Below are positions 45,629-55,000 of a stretch of DNA of 55,000 nucleotides, piece after piece. The stretch's first letter is position 1. Each line of letters opens with the position of its first letter. The DNA comes from Symbiodinium natans (Eukaryota; Sar; Dinophyceae; Suessiales; Symbiodiniaceae), in contig CAJNDS010000438.1 in the NCBI GenBank assembly GCA_905221605.1, forward strand, positions 1 to 55,000. Reading direction: 5' to 3'. Below the pieces are notes generated by a model. It was not told the origin of the DNA and ran no database searches. It saw only the letters and a program-made list of their open reading frames with translations. A program made the position numbers and the translations under genes.

Positions 45629-45720
45629 CCCTTTGCAGCCGTGTAGTCAGGCGCACTCGTCTTTTTTACTACTGCAGACGCGTATAAGTTCTACGGTAGC
45701 CTGCAGGAATTCGAGACAGG

Positions 45721-45779
45721 CCCCTTAAAATATACTAAAAGGTAAGTTTACGCACGCTTTTAGTATTATTTTAATGGGG
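45721..45779. repeat. Hairpin element 2 (59 bp)
   Basis: The left arm 45721-45741 (CCCCTTAAAATATACTAAAAG) pairs with the right arm 45757-45779 (CTTTTAGTATTATTTTAATGGGG), with a 2-nt offset. The 15-nt loop GTAAGTTTACGCACG shares GTAA and GCACG with element 1, although the stem sequence next to it differs (CTAAAAG instead of AACGAAG). Confidence 0.9.
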
Positions 45780-45786
45780 AAAAGGG

Positions 45787-45856
45787 CCCTTATAATCATA
45801 TTAAGACGAAGCGTGCACCAGTTTACCTTCGTTTTACTACTATTATTATTAAGGGG
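45787..45856. repeat. Hairpin element 3 (70 bp, opposite orientation)
   Basis: The left arm 45787-45811 (CCCTTATAATCATATTAAG then ACGAAG) pairs with the right arm 45827-45856 (CTTCGTTTTACTACTATTA... ending AAGGGG), with several mismatches. Read on the minus strand, the loop is GTAAACTGGTGCACG, again GTAA...GCACG. It begins only 7 bp after element 2. Confidence 0.88.
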
Positions 45857-46040
45857 CAAGTAATCACTCTCACGGCTGCAATTGCAGCTGTTTGTCCCAG
45901 AACCAACAATTGAACTTGCGAGAGGGTCTCTAAGCCAAGCCCAAAATGCATCGAGCCTGTAGCCCACCAGCTCTGAGCCTGCGCCAGTGACCTGACATTT
46001 TACCATTCAGACAATTTTGTAGTGTCCGAGTGGGTAAGAG

Positions 46041-46178
46041 TGTTTTTTTTTGCTGCGGGTGTTTTTTTGTTGCGGGTGCGGCGCGTTGTTTTTTTGCTGC
46101 AGGTGCGGGGGCACGTTTTTTATTTGCTGCGGGTGCGGGGGCGCGTTTTCTTTTTTTGCTGCGGGTGCGGAACGTTTT
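46041..46178 (+). repeat. GC-rich ~29-bp tandem repeat, block A
   Basis: Five degenerate copies of GCTGCGGGTGCGGGGGCGCG, each followed by a T-run of 6-10, starting near 46051, 46069, 46096, 46125 and 46158. The Cys/Phe/Arg frames are repeat translations. Confidence 0.85.
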
Positions 46179-46184
46179 TGCTGT

Positions 46185-47050
46185 TTTCTCTATATTTTTT
46201 CTATGAAAACCTCTATTTTCTCTATATTTAAAGGGAAAAGCTCTTTCTTCTCTATGTTTGGGTTTAGGGTTTAGGGTTTAGGGTTTAGGGTTTAGGGTTT
46301 AGGGTTTAGGGTTTAGGGTTTAGGGTTTAGGGTTTAGGGTTTAGGGTTTAGGGTTTAGGGTTTAGGGTTTAGGGTTTAGGGTTTAGGGTTTAGGGTTTAG
46401 GGTTATGAAAACTGCCATTTTCTCTACATTTACCATGAAAACCTCTAGTTTTTTCTAATTTCTCTATACTTTAATACGAAAACCTCTATTTCTCTATATT
46501 TTATAACGAAAACCTCTATTTCTCTCTATCGTCATAGTTTTCCTCTATATCTTATGAGGAAGACATGAGAGAGGAATACATGAGAAACTAACTTTCTGTG
46601 TTATCTCAATATGTGACTTGCAATTAAAAGTGTTTTTGTTCCTGTTAATAGGAAGCCCATTGTTTTCTCTGTATCTGAATAGGAAAACCTCCATGTTCTT
46701 AAAATTTGAACATGAAAACCTCTCTCTTGTCTCTACCCGCTAACAGGAAAACCGCTTTTTTGTGCATATTTTGATGTGAAACCTCTCTCTTCTTGTTATG
46801 GATGGAAATAGGAAACCTCTAGTCTCTATATTTGAATATCAAGACCACTACATCTTAATATGAAAACGCTTTCTATTTTTGCTATATTTTCGTATGAAAA
46901 CCTCTATTTCCTCTATGTTGTCATAGGACAACATAGCGAAAACCTTTATTGTTCTATAGTTTACTATTTTGTCAGCATTTTCAGACTTCTTCTCTTTACT
47001 TCACGAGGAAGACATGAGAGAGGAATACATGAAAAGCTAATTCTCTATAT
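46185..47050. repeat. Degenerate AT-rich array around the telomere repeat
   Basis: Many variants of ATGAAAACCTCTATTTTC followed by TCTATATTT recur at roughly 30-35-bp spacing on both sides of the telomere block. Two copies of a 28-bp word (start GAGGAAGACATGAGAGAGG) lie at 46556-46583 and 47005-47032. The repeat is highly diverged, and no coding potential is visible. Confidence 0.75.
46263..46402 (+). repeat. Interstitial telomere repeat (TTTAGGG)20
   Basis: Exactly 20 uninterrupted copies of TTTAGGG (140 bp), preceded by one TTTGGG variant. TTTAGGG is the telomere unit of plants and of several alveolates, including dinoflagellates. Because 8.6 kb of other DNA follows, it is internal in this sequence unless the assembly joined two ends. 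Confidence 0.95.
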
Positions 47051-47071
47051 TGTCACAAGAATACACCCCCC

Positions 47072-47360
47072 CATTTGCAAACACAATGCTCGCATCATCA
47101 TGGGTTTGGAAGGGATTCGTATGATTGAAGCAAGCTTGCCCGGCAAAAAAAAGCGCAGCCCCCCCCCCCCCCCCCCCCCCCCCGCGGGGGGGAATGCTCT
47201 CATGATGGGTTCGGAAAGGATTCTTTTGCTTTGAAGCAAGCCGGCATGGCTTTAAGAAGCAGAGCCCTCCCTCCACCGTTTGCAAACACAATGCTTGCAT
47301 GATGGTCTTGGGAAGGATTCAGTGCTTTGAAAACGCTTGCACAATTTAAAAAGGGGGGAG
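47072..47360 (+). repeat. ~110-bp unit repeated three times
   Basis: Each copy has TTTGCAAACACAATGC or its remnant, then TGCATGATGGGTTTGGAAGG-like sequence, GCTTTGAAGCAAGC, and AAGAAGCAGAGCCC or AAAAGCGCAGCCCC. Copies begin near 47072, 47190 (5' truncated behind a C run) and 47278. The first is followed by a C homopolymer of about 23 nt. Confidence 0.75.
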
Positions 47361-47439
47361 TGTTGGGGGCGGGGGGGCGGGGCCAGGGTTGGGGAGGAAA
47401 TTGCAAAACAAATGACCTAGGGGGTGGGGAGGAACGGGG

Positions 47440-47560
47440 GGGGGGGGGGGCGCGTTTTTTTTTTTTTGTTGCTGCGGGTGCGGGGGCGCGTTTTGTTTTT
47501 TTGTTTTTTTGCTGCGGGTGCGGGGGCGCGTTTTTTTTTTTTTGCGGGGGTGGGGGCGAC
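47440..47560 (+). repeat. GC-rich ~29-bp tandem repeat, block B
   Basis: Copies of GCTGCGGGTGCGGGGGCGCG plus a T-run at about 47471 and 47511, and a decayed copy near 47540, after a long G run. Same unit and orientation as block A at 46041. Followed at 47600-47655 by A-runs with CACCCACA. Confidence 0.8.
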
Positions 47561-47660
47561 ACGCGCCAGGTTACTCACTCACCGGGGCGGCCCCCGAAAA
47601 AAACACCCACAGAAAAAAAAAAAAAAAAAAAACACCCACAACAAAAAAAAAAAACACGGG

Positions 47661-48932
47661 TTCCGTCCGAGTGGGCCCCCAAGGCACGCTTTTGACATCC
47701 GGTGAATGGCAGAGCATGGCTGCGGCACACACTTATAAGACACAGCAGAGGTCTGTGCCTGGAGCCCGCAGGTGTCGCCGATTTCCTGAGCACCCAAAGA
47801 TCGACCACTGGCTTATGGCACAACACTAAAACATCTAAACCCTAGCTCTGAGATTCTACGACAATGTTGCATCGAGAGCCCCTAGCCCCAAGCCGACAAC
47901 CCAAAACACATATCAAAAGGCCACCACAATTGGCAAGGATCCATGGAGGCTGTATCCCATCCTGCGAGAGCCGCCGCACGGCTTGGCAAAACTCCTGCAG
48001 CTCGGAAAAAACCGTTTGCTCGAGACGAGATGAGATGGGCGTTGAAATCGGCTCAGCGACACGATGCTCATTCTGGCAAAGATTCTGGTTAAGACCAGCC
48101 ATGCCCTCCGAGCAGCAACTGCTGCATGTACGTGAAGTCCACCAGAATGGCTGTCATTCCATGTCTCTGAAGAGCCATAAAACATCATGAAACCGCCGCC
48201 TGGGGGATAGCTGCGGCCGTTGACTCGGAGCAAGCCATCACCTGACACAGAAAATCACGACTCGCCTGATAGCTGCCGATGAGATGAAAAGACTGTAACT
48301 TCGCTATGTTTTATCATGTTTTGTTTGGGGGGGGGGGGGGCTCCGGACTTCGATTCTGAGCTTGGAATCGGTCGGCTCCATTTGCCATGACCCCTCCAAA
48401 AATCTGCCACAACTGTTTTCCAAAAACTACACTGTCCTACACTATCTACAGTGAGTCCTAGACGTGGTAGGGATCCTGGGGAGCGAACACGTGCCACATG
48501 GCCTCGTAGCACCCACGTATCGGGGAAGTCGGCCCAGCACAAGCCTACACGTGTATGGAGTGAATACTTTGGGGCTTGTTCATCTCAGAAGGGGTCAGAG
48601 ATGGAAGTGACGGGCATAACTAGCATGCTAGCCACAACCCGTATCCCGTTCTCCAGAGCATGATTTGTGAATGGAAACGTCATCACATGCATCGATCGCA
48701 GATGCAACAACAACCCACCAGGCCCTGTTCGTTCAGCTTGCCGATCTCGTCCGGGCACAGACGTGTGATGCCCATGTCTAGGCCAGAGGCCCAGGTGTCC
48801 ACGTCGCTCCTGATAATTTATAAGATCGTCCTATATCCTATGTGGTGTCATTCTGGCGATTCTCGGGTTCAGAGAAGTATATGGGTTTGTATCTTAATGG
48901 GGAGGCGCGCGACAGGTGTTGGGGTCGGGGTA
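47661..48932. other. Unassigned DNA, possible minus-strand exon
   Basis: A minus-strand frame at 47842-48102 (86 codons, including RLEQTVFSELQEFCQAVRR) is helical and protein-like but unrecognised, and two other frames are open over it. A G run lies at 48328-48341. No other feature. Confidence 0.3.
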
Positions 48933-49078
48933 TGTTTCGCGGGCATGTTTCGGGGTATATTTCGGGGGTATGTTTCGGGTATGTTTCGCGGCATCATGAG
49001 CTGCTTTACCTGCAATTTCGGTGTATGTTACGGGGTATGTTTCGGGGGTATGTTTCGGGGTATGTTTCGCGGGTGTGC
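48933..49078 (+). repeat. GGTATGTTTCG minisatellite
   Basis: About nine copies of GGGGTATGTTTCG with one- to two-base variants (GGGCATGTTTCGG, GTATATTTCGGG, GTATGTTACGG), split by a non-repeat stretch at about 48994-49020. The ORFs crossing it are not genes. Confidence 0.85.
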
Positions 49079-51160
49079 AACCCGTGTGCCCTTCTTAAAC
49101 TTGAGCCCCCCCATACTACAAACCTGTATAAGATCCAAGGCCACATCCAAAATTGGAGGGCTTTCTGGCGTTGCTGGCTTGAATGCATCAGATTGTCTCA
49201 ATCCAACGGGGCAGCATGTCCTCAACTAGGCCAAAACCCCAGAATCTGGACCGGATGCTTTCCCAACCCAGCAGACCTTCAAGGAATACACTACCAGTCA
49301 CTACCTGATTGGCCGTTGGTCCACTAGCCATTTGCTTCGGCTTGATTGAAACGAGCGGAATACACAAGGCAGGCTTGCTTGGGATCGTGCCATTACACAA
49401 CAGGAAGGTTTGAGGTGTTGGCCTTTGGGCCAATCTAGGCATGAGTAACTTCTACTGCAGTCAGGCCAGCTTTCAAAAAACCGAACCTCGACTGCACCCT
49501 GTGTCCTTTGGAAGATTCACTTTGAATTCGTGCCGGATTCGTGCCAAGGTGCTCAATCTTTACCTCAGCATAATAGTCTCGCGAGCCCCCTGACATCCCA
49601 GAGCTGGGTGTGACAAGCTGCCAACAACCTTCTTGAAGACTGCAAGAAGCGCAGGCCGCAACAAATCTGTATTTCCTGCATTGGGTACTGCAGCACTGCA
49701 CCTCGATCTGCCGCGGCAATGGGGACATCTGACACTACGATGCAGTGGCCCTCCGGACGGGTGTAGTGGTCCTGCTGCAGTCTGAAGGACCGTTTTTACT
49801 CGTGGAATCCCCCTAACCTTGGGTGGGGGTGGGGGAGTGTGGTGGCGAGCGTTTCATTGTAAAGGCCTGGGCTTTTCAAGCGGACCCCCAGGGTCGGGGC
49901 TTAAGCCGGAGACTTCTCCTTCGGGGACTATGAAAACAGAAGGGCCTGATTCCACTCTTGCAGGCATTCGGCTGACACAATTTCTTAATTGGAAGTTCTC
50001 TACCTCGTACAAATGGAAACATGTCCAAGCGCATGAGGTTGCTTCAACTGTGTATGCACTGAGCCTGGTCTTGTCACCCTTCAAGTGGACATAAGACAGC
50101 CAGTTGAAATTGAAAGTGGCCGAGACCCCTAAACACCTAAAGTGCTCGCAAAGCGCTGAATAAGGCTCTTCCAGGGACCCATGACACTCCCAAAAATGCA
50201 GAACTTCGCTCCATTCGTTTCGCGATGGTGTCATCTTGGGTAAGCTCAACCCCATAGCCAGCACTCCAAGCATTCCACCTTTGTTGAGGTGTCACACTGG
50301 TTGAGAGTAGAGAAATTCAGAGCTCTGGGGCACACTCTCCGGTTCTTGCCATAAAGCTTTGGGGGTTTAAGGATGGATCGGTGGTCTTGCCCGGTGCTGG
50401 AGATGCTGCTGGCACAGTAGACATCTTCGTGAGCTCAATTTTTGGGATAGTGGTGAAGCAAGGCAGGTCTGAAGCAAATGGGGCAAAAGCGCCTTCATCA
50501 CAGCTCGCAAGTTATCGAGTTTGCCCGGCGTGCGATTGAAATCAAGAATTGGGCAGTCAGCAGGTCATGCAATGTGGAATGACACCGTCCCCTTTGCATG
50601 GACCCTCAGGACAAATGAGAAGGCAGCAAACAACATGCAACAGCACGTAACACACAGACCTCAATAGCAAGCCAACTCCTACTTCTGAGGGCGGCGCAAA
50701 ACAAAACTAAGCGAAGCATGATAGGACAAAACTGAAGCGGCATCCGCCCCTCACGTTGACCAGCAAAACCATGCAATCGCTGCATCTGCAGCTACCGAGG
50801 GCGGTGCGAAAAGAACTATATGCAGCAAAGGGCTTTTCGACCCGAGCTACTGTGAACAGGTCGGGGTTGGACCATGGAAGAAGCGGACCGCTAAGAACTT
50901 GGAGGTTCATGGAGTCACTGCTCAGGGACGAGGGCGTTGCACAGAGTGTGGGTCAGGCAACAGTGTAGGCAGAGTGCAAGAGTGAGAAGGAGCATGCCTG
51001 ATGAGAGAAATAAAGGGGTCGACAGATGACAGAAAAATATTAGAAACTGACACGCTCAGTCAACACAACACAGCTCCAGGCACGGCCAACTCCTGCTTTT
51101 GAGGGCGGCGCAAAAGCGAGTCAACCGGTCAAAGGGGAACCTGAAACGAAAGAACCCGGG
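49079..51160. other. Unassigned DNA with a diverged direct repeat
   Basis: No gene supported. GCCAACTCCTACTTCTGAGG at 50671-50690 recurs as GCCAACTCCTGCTTTTGAGG at 51086-51105, each followed by GCGGCGCAAAA. Confidence 0.45.
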
Positions 51161-51161
51161 C

Positions 51162-51292
51162 CTGAGGCCTGAAGGAACGACCCCAGACGGGGAGGAGAGG
51201 AAGGAGGCCGCAGCCCAAAGGGCCTGGAACCAGAAAGGAAAGAGGCTGAGGCCCGAAGGAACGACCCCTGAAGGGGAGGAGAGGAGGGAGGA
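51162..51292. repeat. Tandem duplication, 84-bp offset
   Basis: CTGAGGCCTGAAGGAACGAC at 51162 recurs as CTGAGGCCCGAAGGAACGAC at 51246. Both run on into CCC(A/T)GA(C/A)GGGGAGGAGAGG. There are two copies only, at about 90% identity by eye. Confidence 0.8.
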
Positions 51293-54200
51293 CCGCCAAG
51301 ACTGCAAAATGAGCTGATCATGGATCTGCTACGGGTCTAGACCTGTGGCCTCCGGGCACCGTCGCAAGACGGCACGGGCATTCTCCCTTTGGAGCACACA
51401 GCTCCAAATTCCAAAAGCCGAAGCAACCAAACCCCAGAGGCTCCAAAAAACAAATCTCCGAATCTGAGAACTGCTTGGAGAACGCTGACAAGGGGCTTTG
51501 CTCTCTGCGTGGTGCGGAACCACCTTCGCTTGGTCTTGGTGCCCACAACAGCAGCCAGTGCTGCGAGGAGCTCGGAATGCCTCGAAGCAGAAACCACATT
51601 GCAAAGGCTGGGGCTGGGCTGGGCTGGAGGGATCCGGACTGAATATCTGAGCTGCGGCGCTGCGCTGTACTTTAGATGTAAACCCTGAACCCACTGTTTG
51701 GCCTGGGCGGCCAGGGCCCTTGCGCGCCATGCGTGCCATGTCCATGACGCACGCGCCACACGAAGGGCCCCGGAGCTTGTGCCTCGAGGGCTGCACAAAC
51801 CAAGGGTGTGTTGTCGCTTCTCAGATTTGTGATGTTTGCGGGATTTTGCCCGTGGCTATAGAGTCTAGAGGCCTTTCAGGCGAGTATGAGAGCTGTGAAA
51901 CCTAAGTCCTTCTATGTCCTTCTGTAGTATTGCAGGGCCGAGAGACCCTGGCGTCAGCAGCTGTGCATGCGAAGGCCAGCATCACCGCATTCTTCCATGC
52001 AATCCCGGCGTTCTGCAAGAATATTTTGCACTGACATCTGCACTCTCGAGAGGTTCTCAAAACCTGCCCACAAGTTCCCATGAAGCCAATCAACGTCTAC
52101 ACTTGAGAGCTTCACCTCAGCGCTCGAATCCCCGAATCCTCTTCATGCCAACGTCTATGCAGCACGCAGCGGCGCTTTGGCCCTGACAGCTCGCTCGGGC
52201 CGACGATTTCCAACAAGGTGCAGTTGCTGAGGGCGCACGGTCAGGACAGCCAGGCTTCTGCATGCTTTTGCGATATGAGTAGACAGATGGACGGATGGAT
52301 AGGTAGAGAGAGAGAGAGAGAGACAGAGAGAGAAAGAGAGGGAGAGGGCAAGAGAGAAAGAAACATGAAACAATCGCCTTGGCCCCGGCCGCCTGGGCGT
52401 CAGATGTTGCTTATGGGACCCCTGATTACCCTCCTCTTTATGCCTTCCCGAGGGTCCCTTTCCCCCCCTGCCCCTGCCCCCACATAAGCCTAAACGCCTC
52501 TGCGCGCGAGCTGTCGGGCTAAGTATAACAACTCACTGTACATTGATCTATTTAGCGTCTGATGTACTCCTGGAGCTCTAGTACTAATTTACTAAACAAA
52601 TCCAAACGTTTTCTAAATTAAATGATTCAAATACCCTTTTTCCTGTAGCCTGAACCAACCCGTTTGAAATGATTCACACTATTTCAACTGAGCAGTCACG
52701 TCCAAGAATGGACGTCGATGGCTTCATGACTTTCCGATATCGCGGCATAGATGCAGCGATCACAAGCTTGTGACTGACTAATTTCGGTTTTTTGCCACTA
52801 TATGTCGCATGCGGCCAATCCGGCACCATGTCGTCACTGGGACAGATTGTTGCAGTTGGCTTCGACAACTAGGCCAGTGGCAAAACTGCAGCGCCTTTTT
52901 GCCTCATGCTGCCCAGGACAGCACCTGCCTCGTCACTCATTGGTGCCTGGCATCGTTCTGCGGTAAGTGCTGCACAGACATCCTCGTCGGTGTGGGCAAG
53001 GATGGATTGGGGACAACGCCCAATAAGCATCAACACCTCAAGTCTTCAGTGCAAAGCCCAAGAACACAACAAGCCGCGCAGATCCCAATGCATCCCAGAT
53101 CCTCAGTAGTCTATGATGCAGAGAGCCGCAGCAAGCGGTCAGTAGGGCTCACCACGCAGAGGTGCCATGGCAAACATGGTGTGACTTCAGGCAGTAGATG
53201 AGGACATGTCTGCGATAGGTTTCAGTGGGTCTAAGCACTGTTTAGTCACTTTAGTCTCGGCTGGAGGACGGCAGGGTACCCTACACGTAGCTAAGCCGAA
53301 ATTCTCCTCGCTGCTAAACAATTCCATGAAGACGTTCTCCTGTTAATCTCTAAAGGCAGCTATTGCACCCGAGCCAGTTGCATACAAAAGGGCCTCGGCT
53401 TGAGGGCGAGAGGATAGTCTCGTGGATATGGCGTTGGTGGTGCTCCGGACAGTTCTGGTGTGCACAGATCTGCGCTCTTAGAGAAGCTGCTGGTATCTGC
53501 CTCATCCACTTTGATTGGGGTGAGGAGTTGAGTTTTTTTGTTGGTTTGGATTCGGGGTTCATGTGCTTGGGGCTTGCAGCTGTTGATGATCATGTCATGT
53601 CGCAAGATGGAAACCGCTTCAACATGTTTCAACTGCTCCACGTCTCTTCTATCACCGAACCATTCGGCGTAATTAACCACAGCTGAACGGTTGGAATAGG
53701 CAAACCTCTTCTCTCCAGCCATCCGCTCGAAGGGTCGCTGACACTACGCTGCTGCCCGATGATCCAGGGCTGCAGTAGTCAACAGTCGGCACTACAGGGT
53801 TTCGCGGCCGCTTGTTGTGAAACCTGCACGACCCCTCTGTGCGGGGGGGAAGGTTGCAGGCGGATGTCTCCAAGCAAAAGGGGGTACTCAATTATATGGT
53901 GACCCAGCCGTCAACGGCCCTTTGAACATCCAGGCTGGAGAAGCGCTGACTACTAGGACGGACTTCGGGCATTCGGTTCAGGCATACAAGAAGTATGGTC
54001 CCTCTATTCCCTCTGCAGACTTTTTGCTGGAAGAAAGCTTTGCCATGGCTTGCCTTTGGAAGCTGTGGCTGGCCTCCGGGGCATAATTACGGCTTGCGCA
54101 GAAGAAGGAGCCGCGAGAATCAACCATAGTAAGGTAAGCCTGCGTGCAAATCTGAACGAATGTCGACACATACGACTTCGGAAGACTACCGCTGATGGAA

Positions 54201-55000
54201 GATGTCAGGAACCCGATTCTGACCGGTGCTTTGCACACTCCTATACACGCAGCGGAGTCCTCAACACCCGCACAGCGGCCGTGGGAGCCCCAATTTCCCT
54301 CGCTGCCAGTTACCCCCACTCCCCCCCCCCCCCCCAGAGTCGAACGATGCATATCTGAAACGTCATCTGCCTTGCTGCCGTGACCGTTGCAATCCTCCTT
54401 CTTTTGGGGGAGGGGAGGGGGGCGGGGGGCGGGGCTGGGCATTGGCATCTGCGTTGCGTACGTAATCACAAGGCCTGCCGATTCGAGAGAGCCTAGAGGA
54501 ACATTGGAAGCTGCAGCCAGTATGAAGCGTGTAACCCATCAGGCTTCAGTTTTCATGTGCTTGGACGGAGGTCTTGAATCCTGAACTCGACATCCAAATT
54601 AACGGCGGGGCATGTTGCCCCCTCACCTACGCGTGACCATCTCTGCCAAGACAGCTGAGGCTGCTAACATCTACAGTCCAAGAGAGACATGTCTTGCCCC
54701 CCTCAGCCCCCCTCCCCCCCCCCTCCCCCCTCCCCCGGTTAGATCACAATGTACCATGTCATTGTAGCAAACAGAAAATAACAGAAATAACGCGACTCAT
54801 TATGTTAGAATTATGAAAATATATATATATATATATACTACATAAGTGTATAACATATCATATTCTAGATGCTGTAGAAAATGTATTTATTGCAAGAAAG
54901 CATTACATAATCTATGTAACTTTATACTGTGCTATAGTATAGTATATGCAATAATACTGCTCAAAAACATGACAGGTTTTTTGTCAGCACGTGGCGTACC
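51293..55000. other. Unassigned DNA with minor repeats
   Basis: Contains a short (GA)n run at 52306-52335, a C run at 54319-54334, a C/T-rich tract at 54707-54736 and an AT run at 54819-54838. The final ~200 bp are AT-rich. Frames of 60-160 codons show no known domain; the longest (53978-54469 minus) is Gly/Pro-rich by composition. Confidence 0.45.

Noticed and set aside
52110-52140. GGGGATTCGAGC on the minus strand, tRNA T-arm-like
   Set aside because: No cloverleaf could be built with the neighbouring sequence.

Overview
The window looks like a gene-poor, repeat-dominated piece of a nuclear genome, most likely from a dinoflagellate. The evidence is one intact Ty1/copia-type retrotransposon with an HVDD reverse-transcriptase motif, 20 perfect copies of the plant/alveolate-type telomere unit TTTAGGG, mid-to-high GC, heavy microsatellite load, and no bacterial-style gene packing. 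No spliced cellular gene could be identified, and the organism assignment is inference.

Layout. 1-6.1 kb is unassigned DNA with a (TG)n tract at 2.9-3.1 kb. 6.1-8.7 kb is a foldback-like composite: two inverted arms, each made of tandem copies of the same ~26-bp minisatellite, bracket a degraded open reading frame with a Cys-rich zinc-ribbon-like segment and a coiled-coil segment. 8.7-17.9 kb holds (GA)n, a 590-bp (CTA)n-derived block, a CTG/CCG run at 14.1 kb and a frameshifted coding remnant at 15.5-16.3 kb (minus strand).

17,994-26,789 is a complete minus-strand copia element: identical 149-bp LTRs, a 5-bp target duplication (AGATT), a primer-binding site, a polypurine tract, and one 2667-codon frame carrying Gag, protease, integrase, reverse transcriptase and RNase H in copia order. 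About 280 codons between protease and integrase appear to be read in the wrong frame. A second overlapping frame (22,989-23,963) carries the more protein-like sequence there.

26.8-45.5 kb is again mostly unassigned DNA with a few low-confidence ORFs, a G-rich minisatellite (31.7-32.0 kb), a 45-nt C homopolymer, a layered CA-based satellite (38.2-39.1 kb) and a second (CTA)n block (43.8-44.3 kb). 45.56-45.86 kb contains three ~60-70-bp hairpin elements whose stems differ but whose loops share the ends GTAA...GCACG. 46.0-47.6 kb is a mosaic: a ~29-bp GC-rich repeat, an AT-rich degenerate array interrupted by the telomere repeat, a triplicated ~110-bp unit, and the GC-rich repeat again. 47.7-55 kb has a short GGTATGTTTCG array and a ~90-bp tandem duplication but no recognisable gene.

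The only functional set of genes working together is the retrotransposon polyprotein with its cis signals. The strongest candidates for undescribed biology are the paired-loop hairpin family, the minisatellite-armed foldback element and the dual-frame segment of the retrotransposon.
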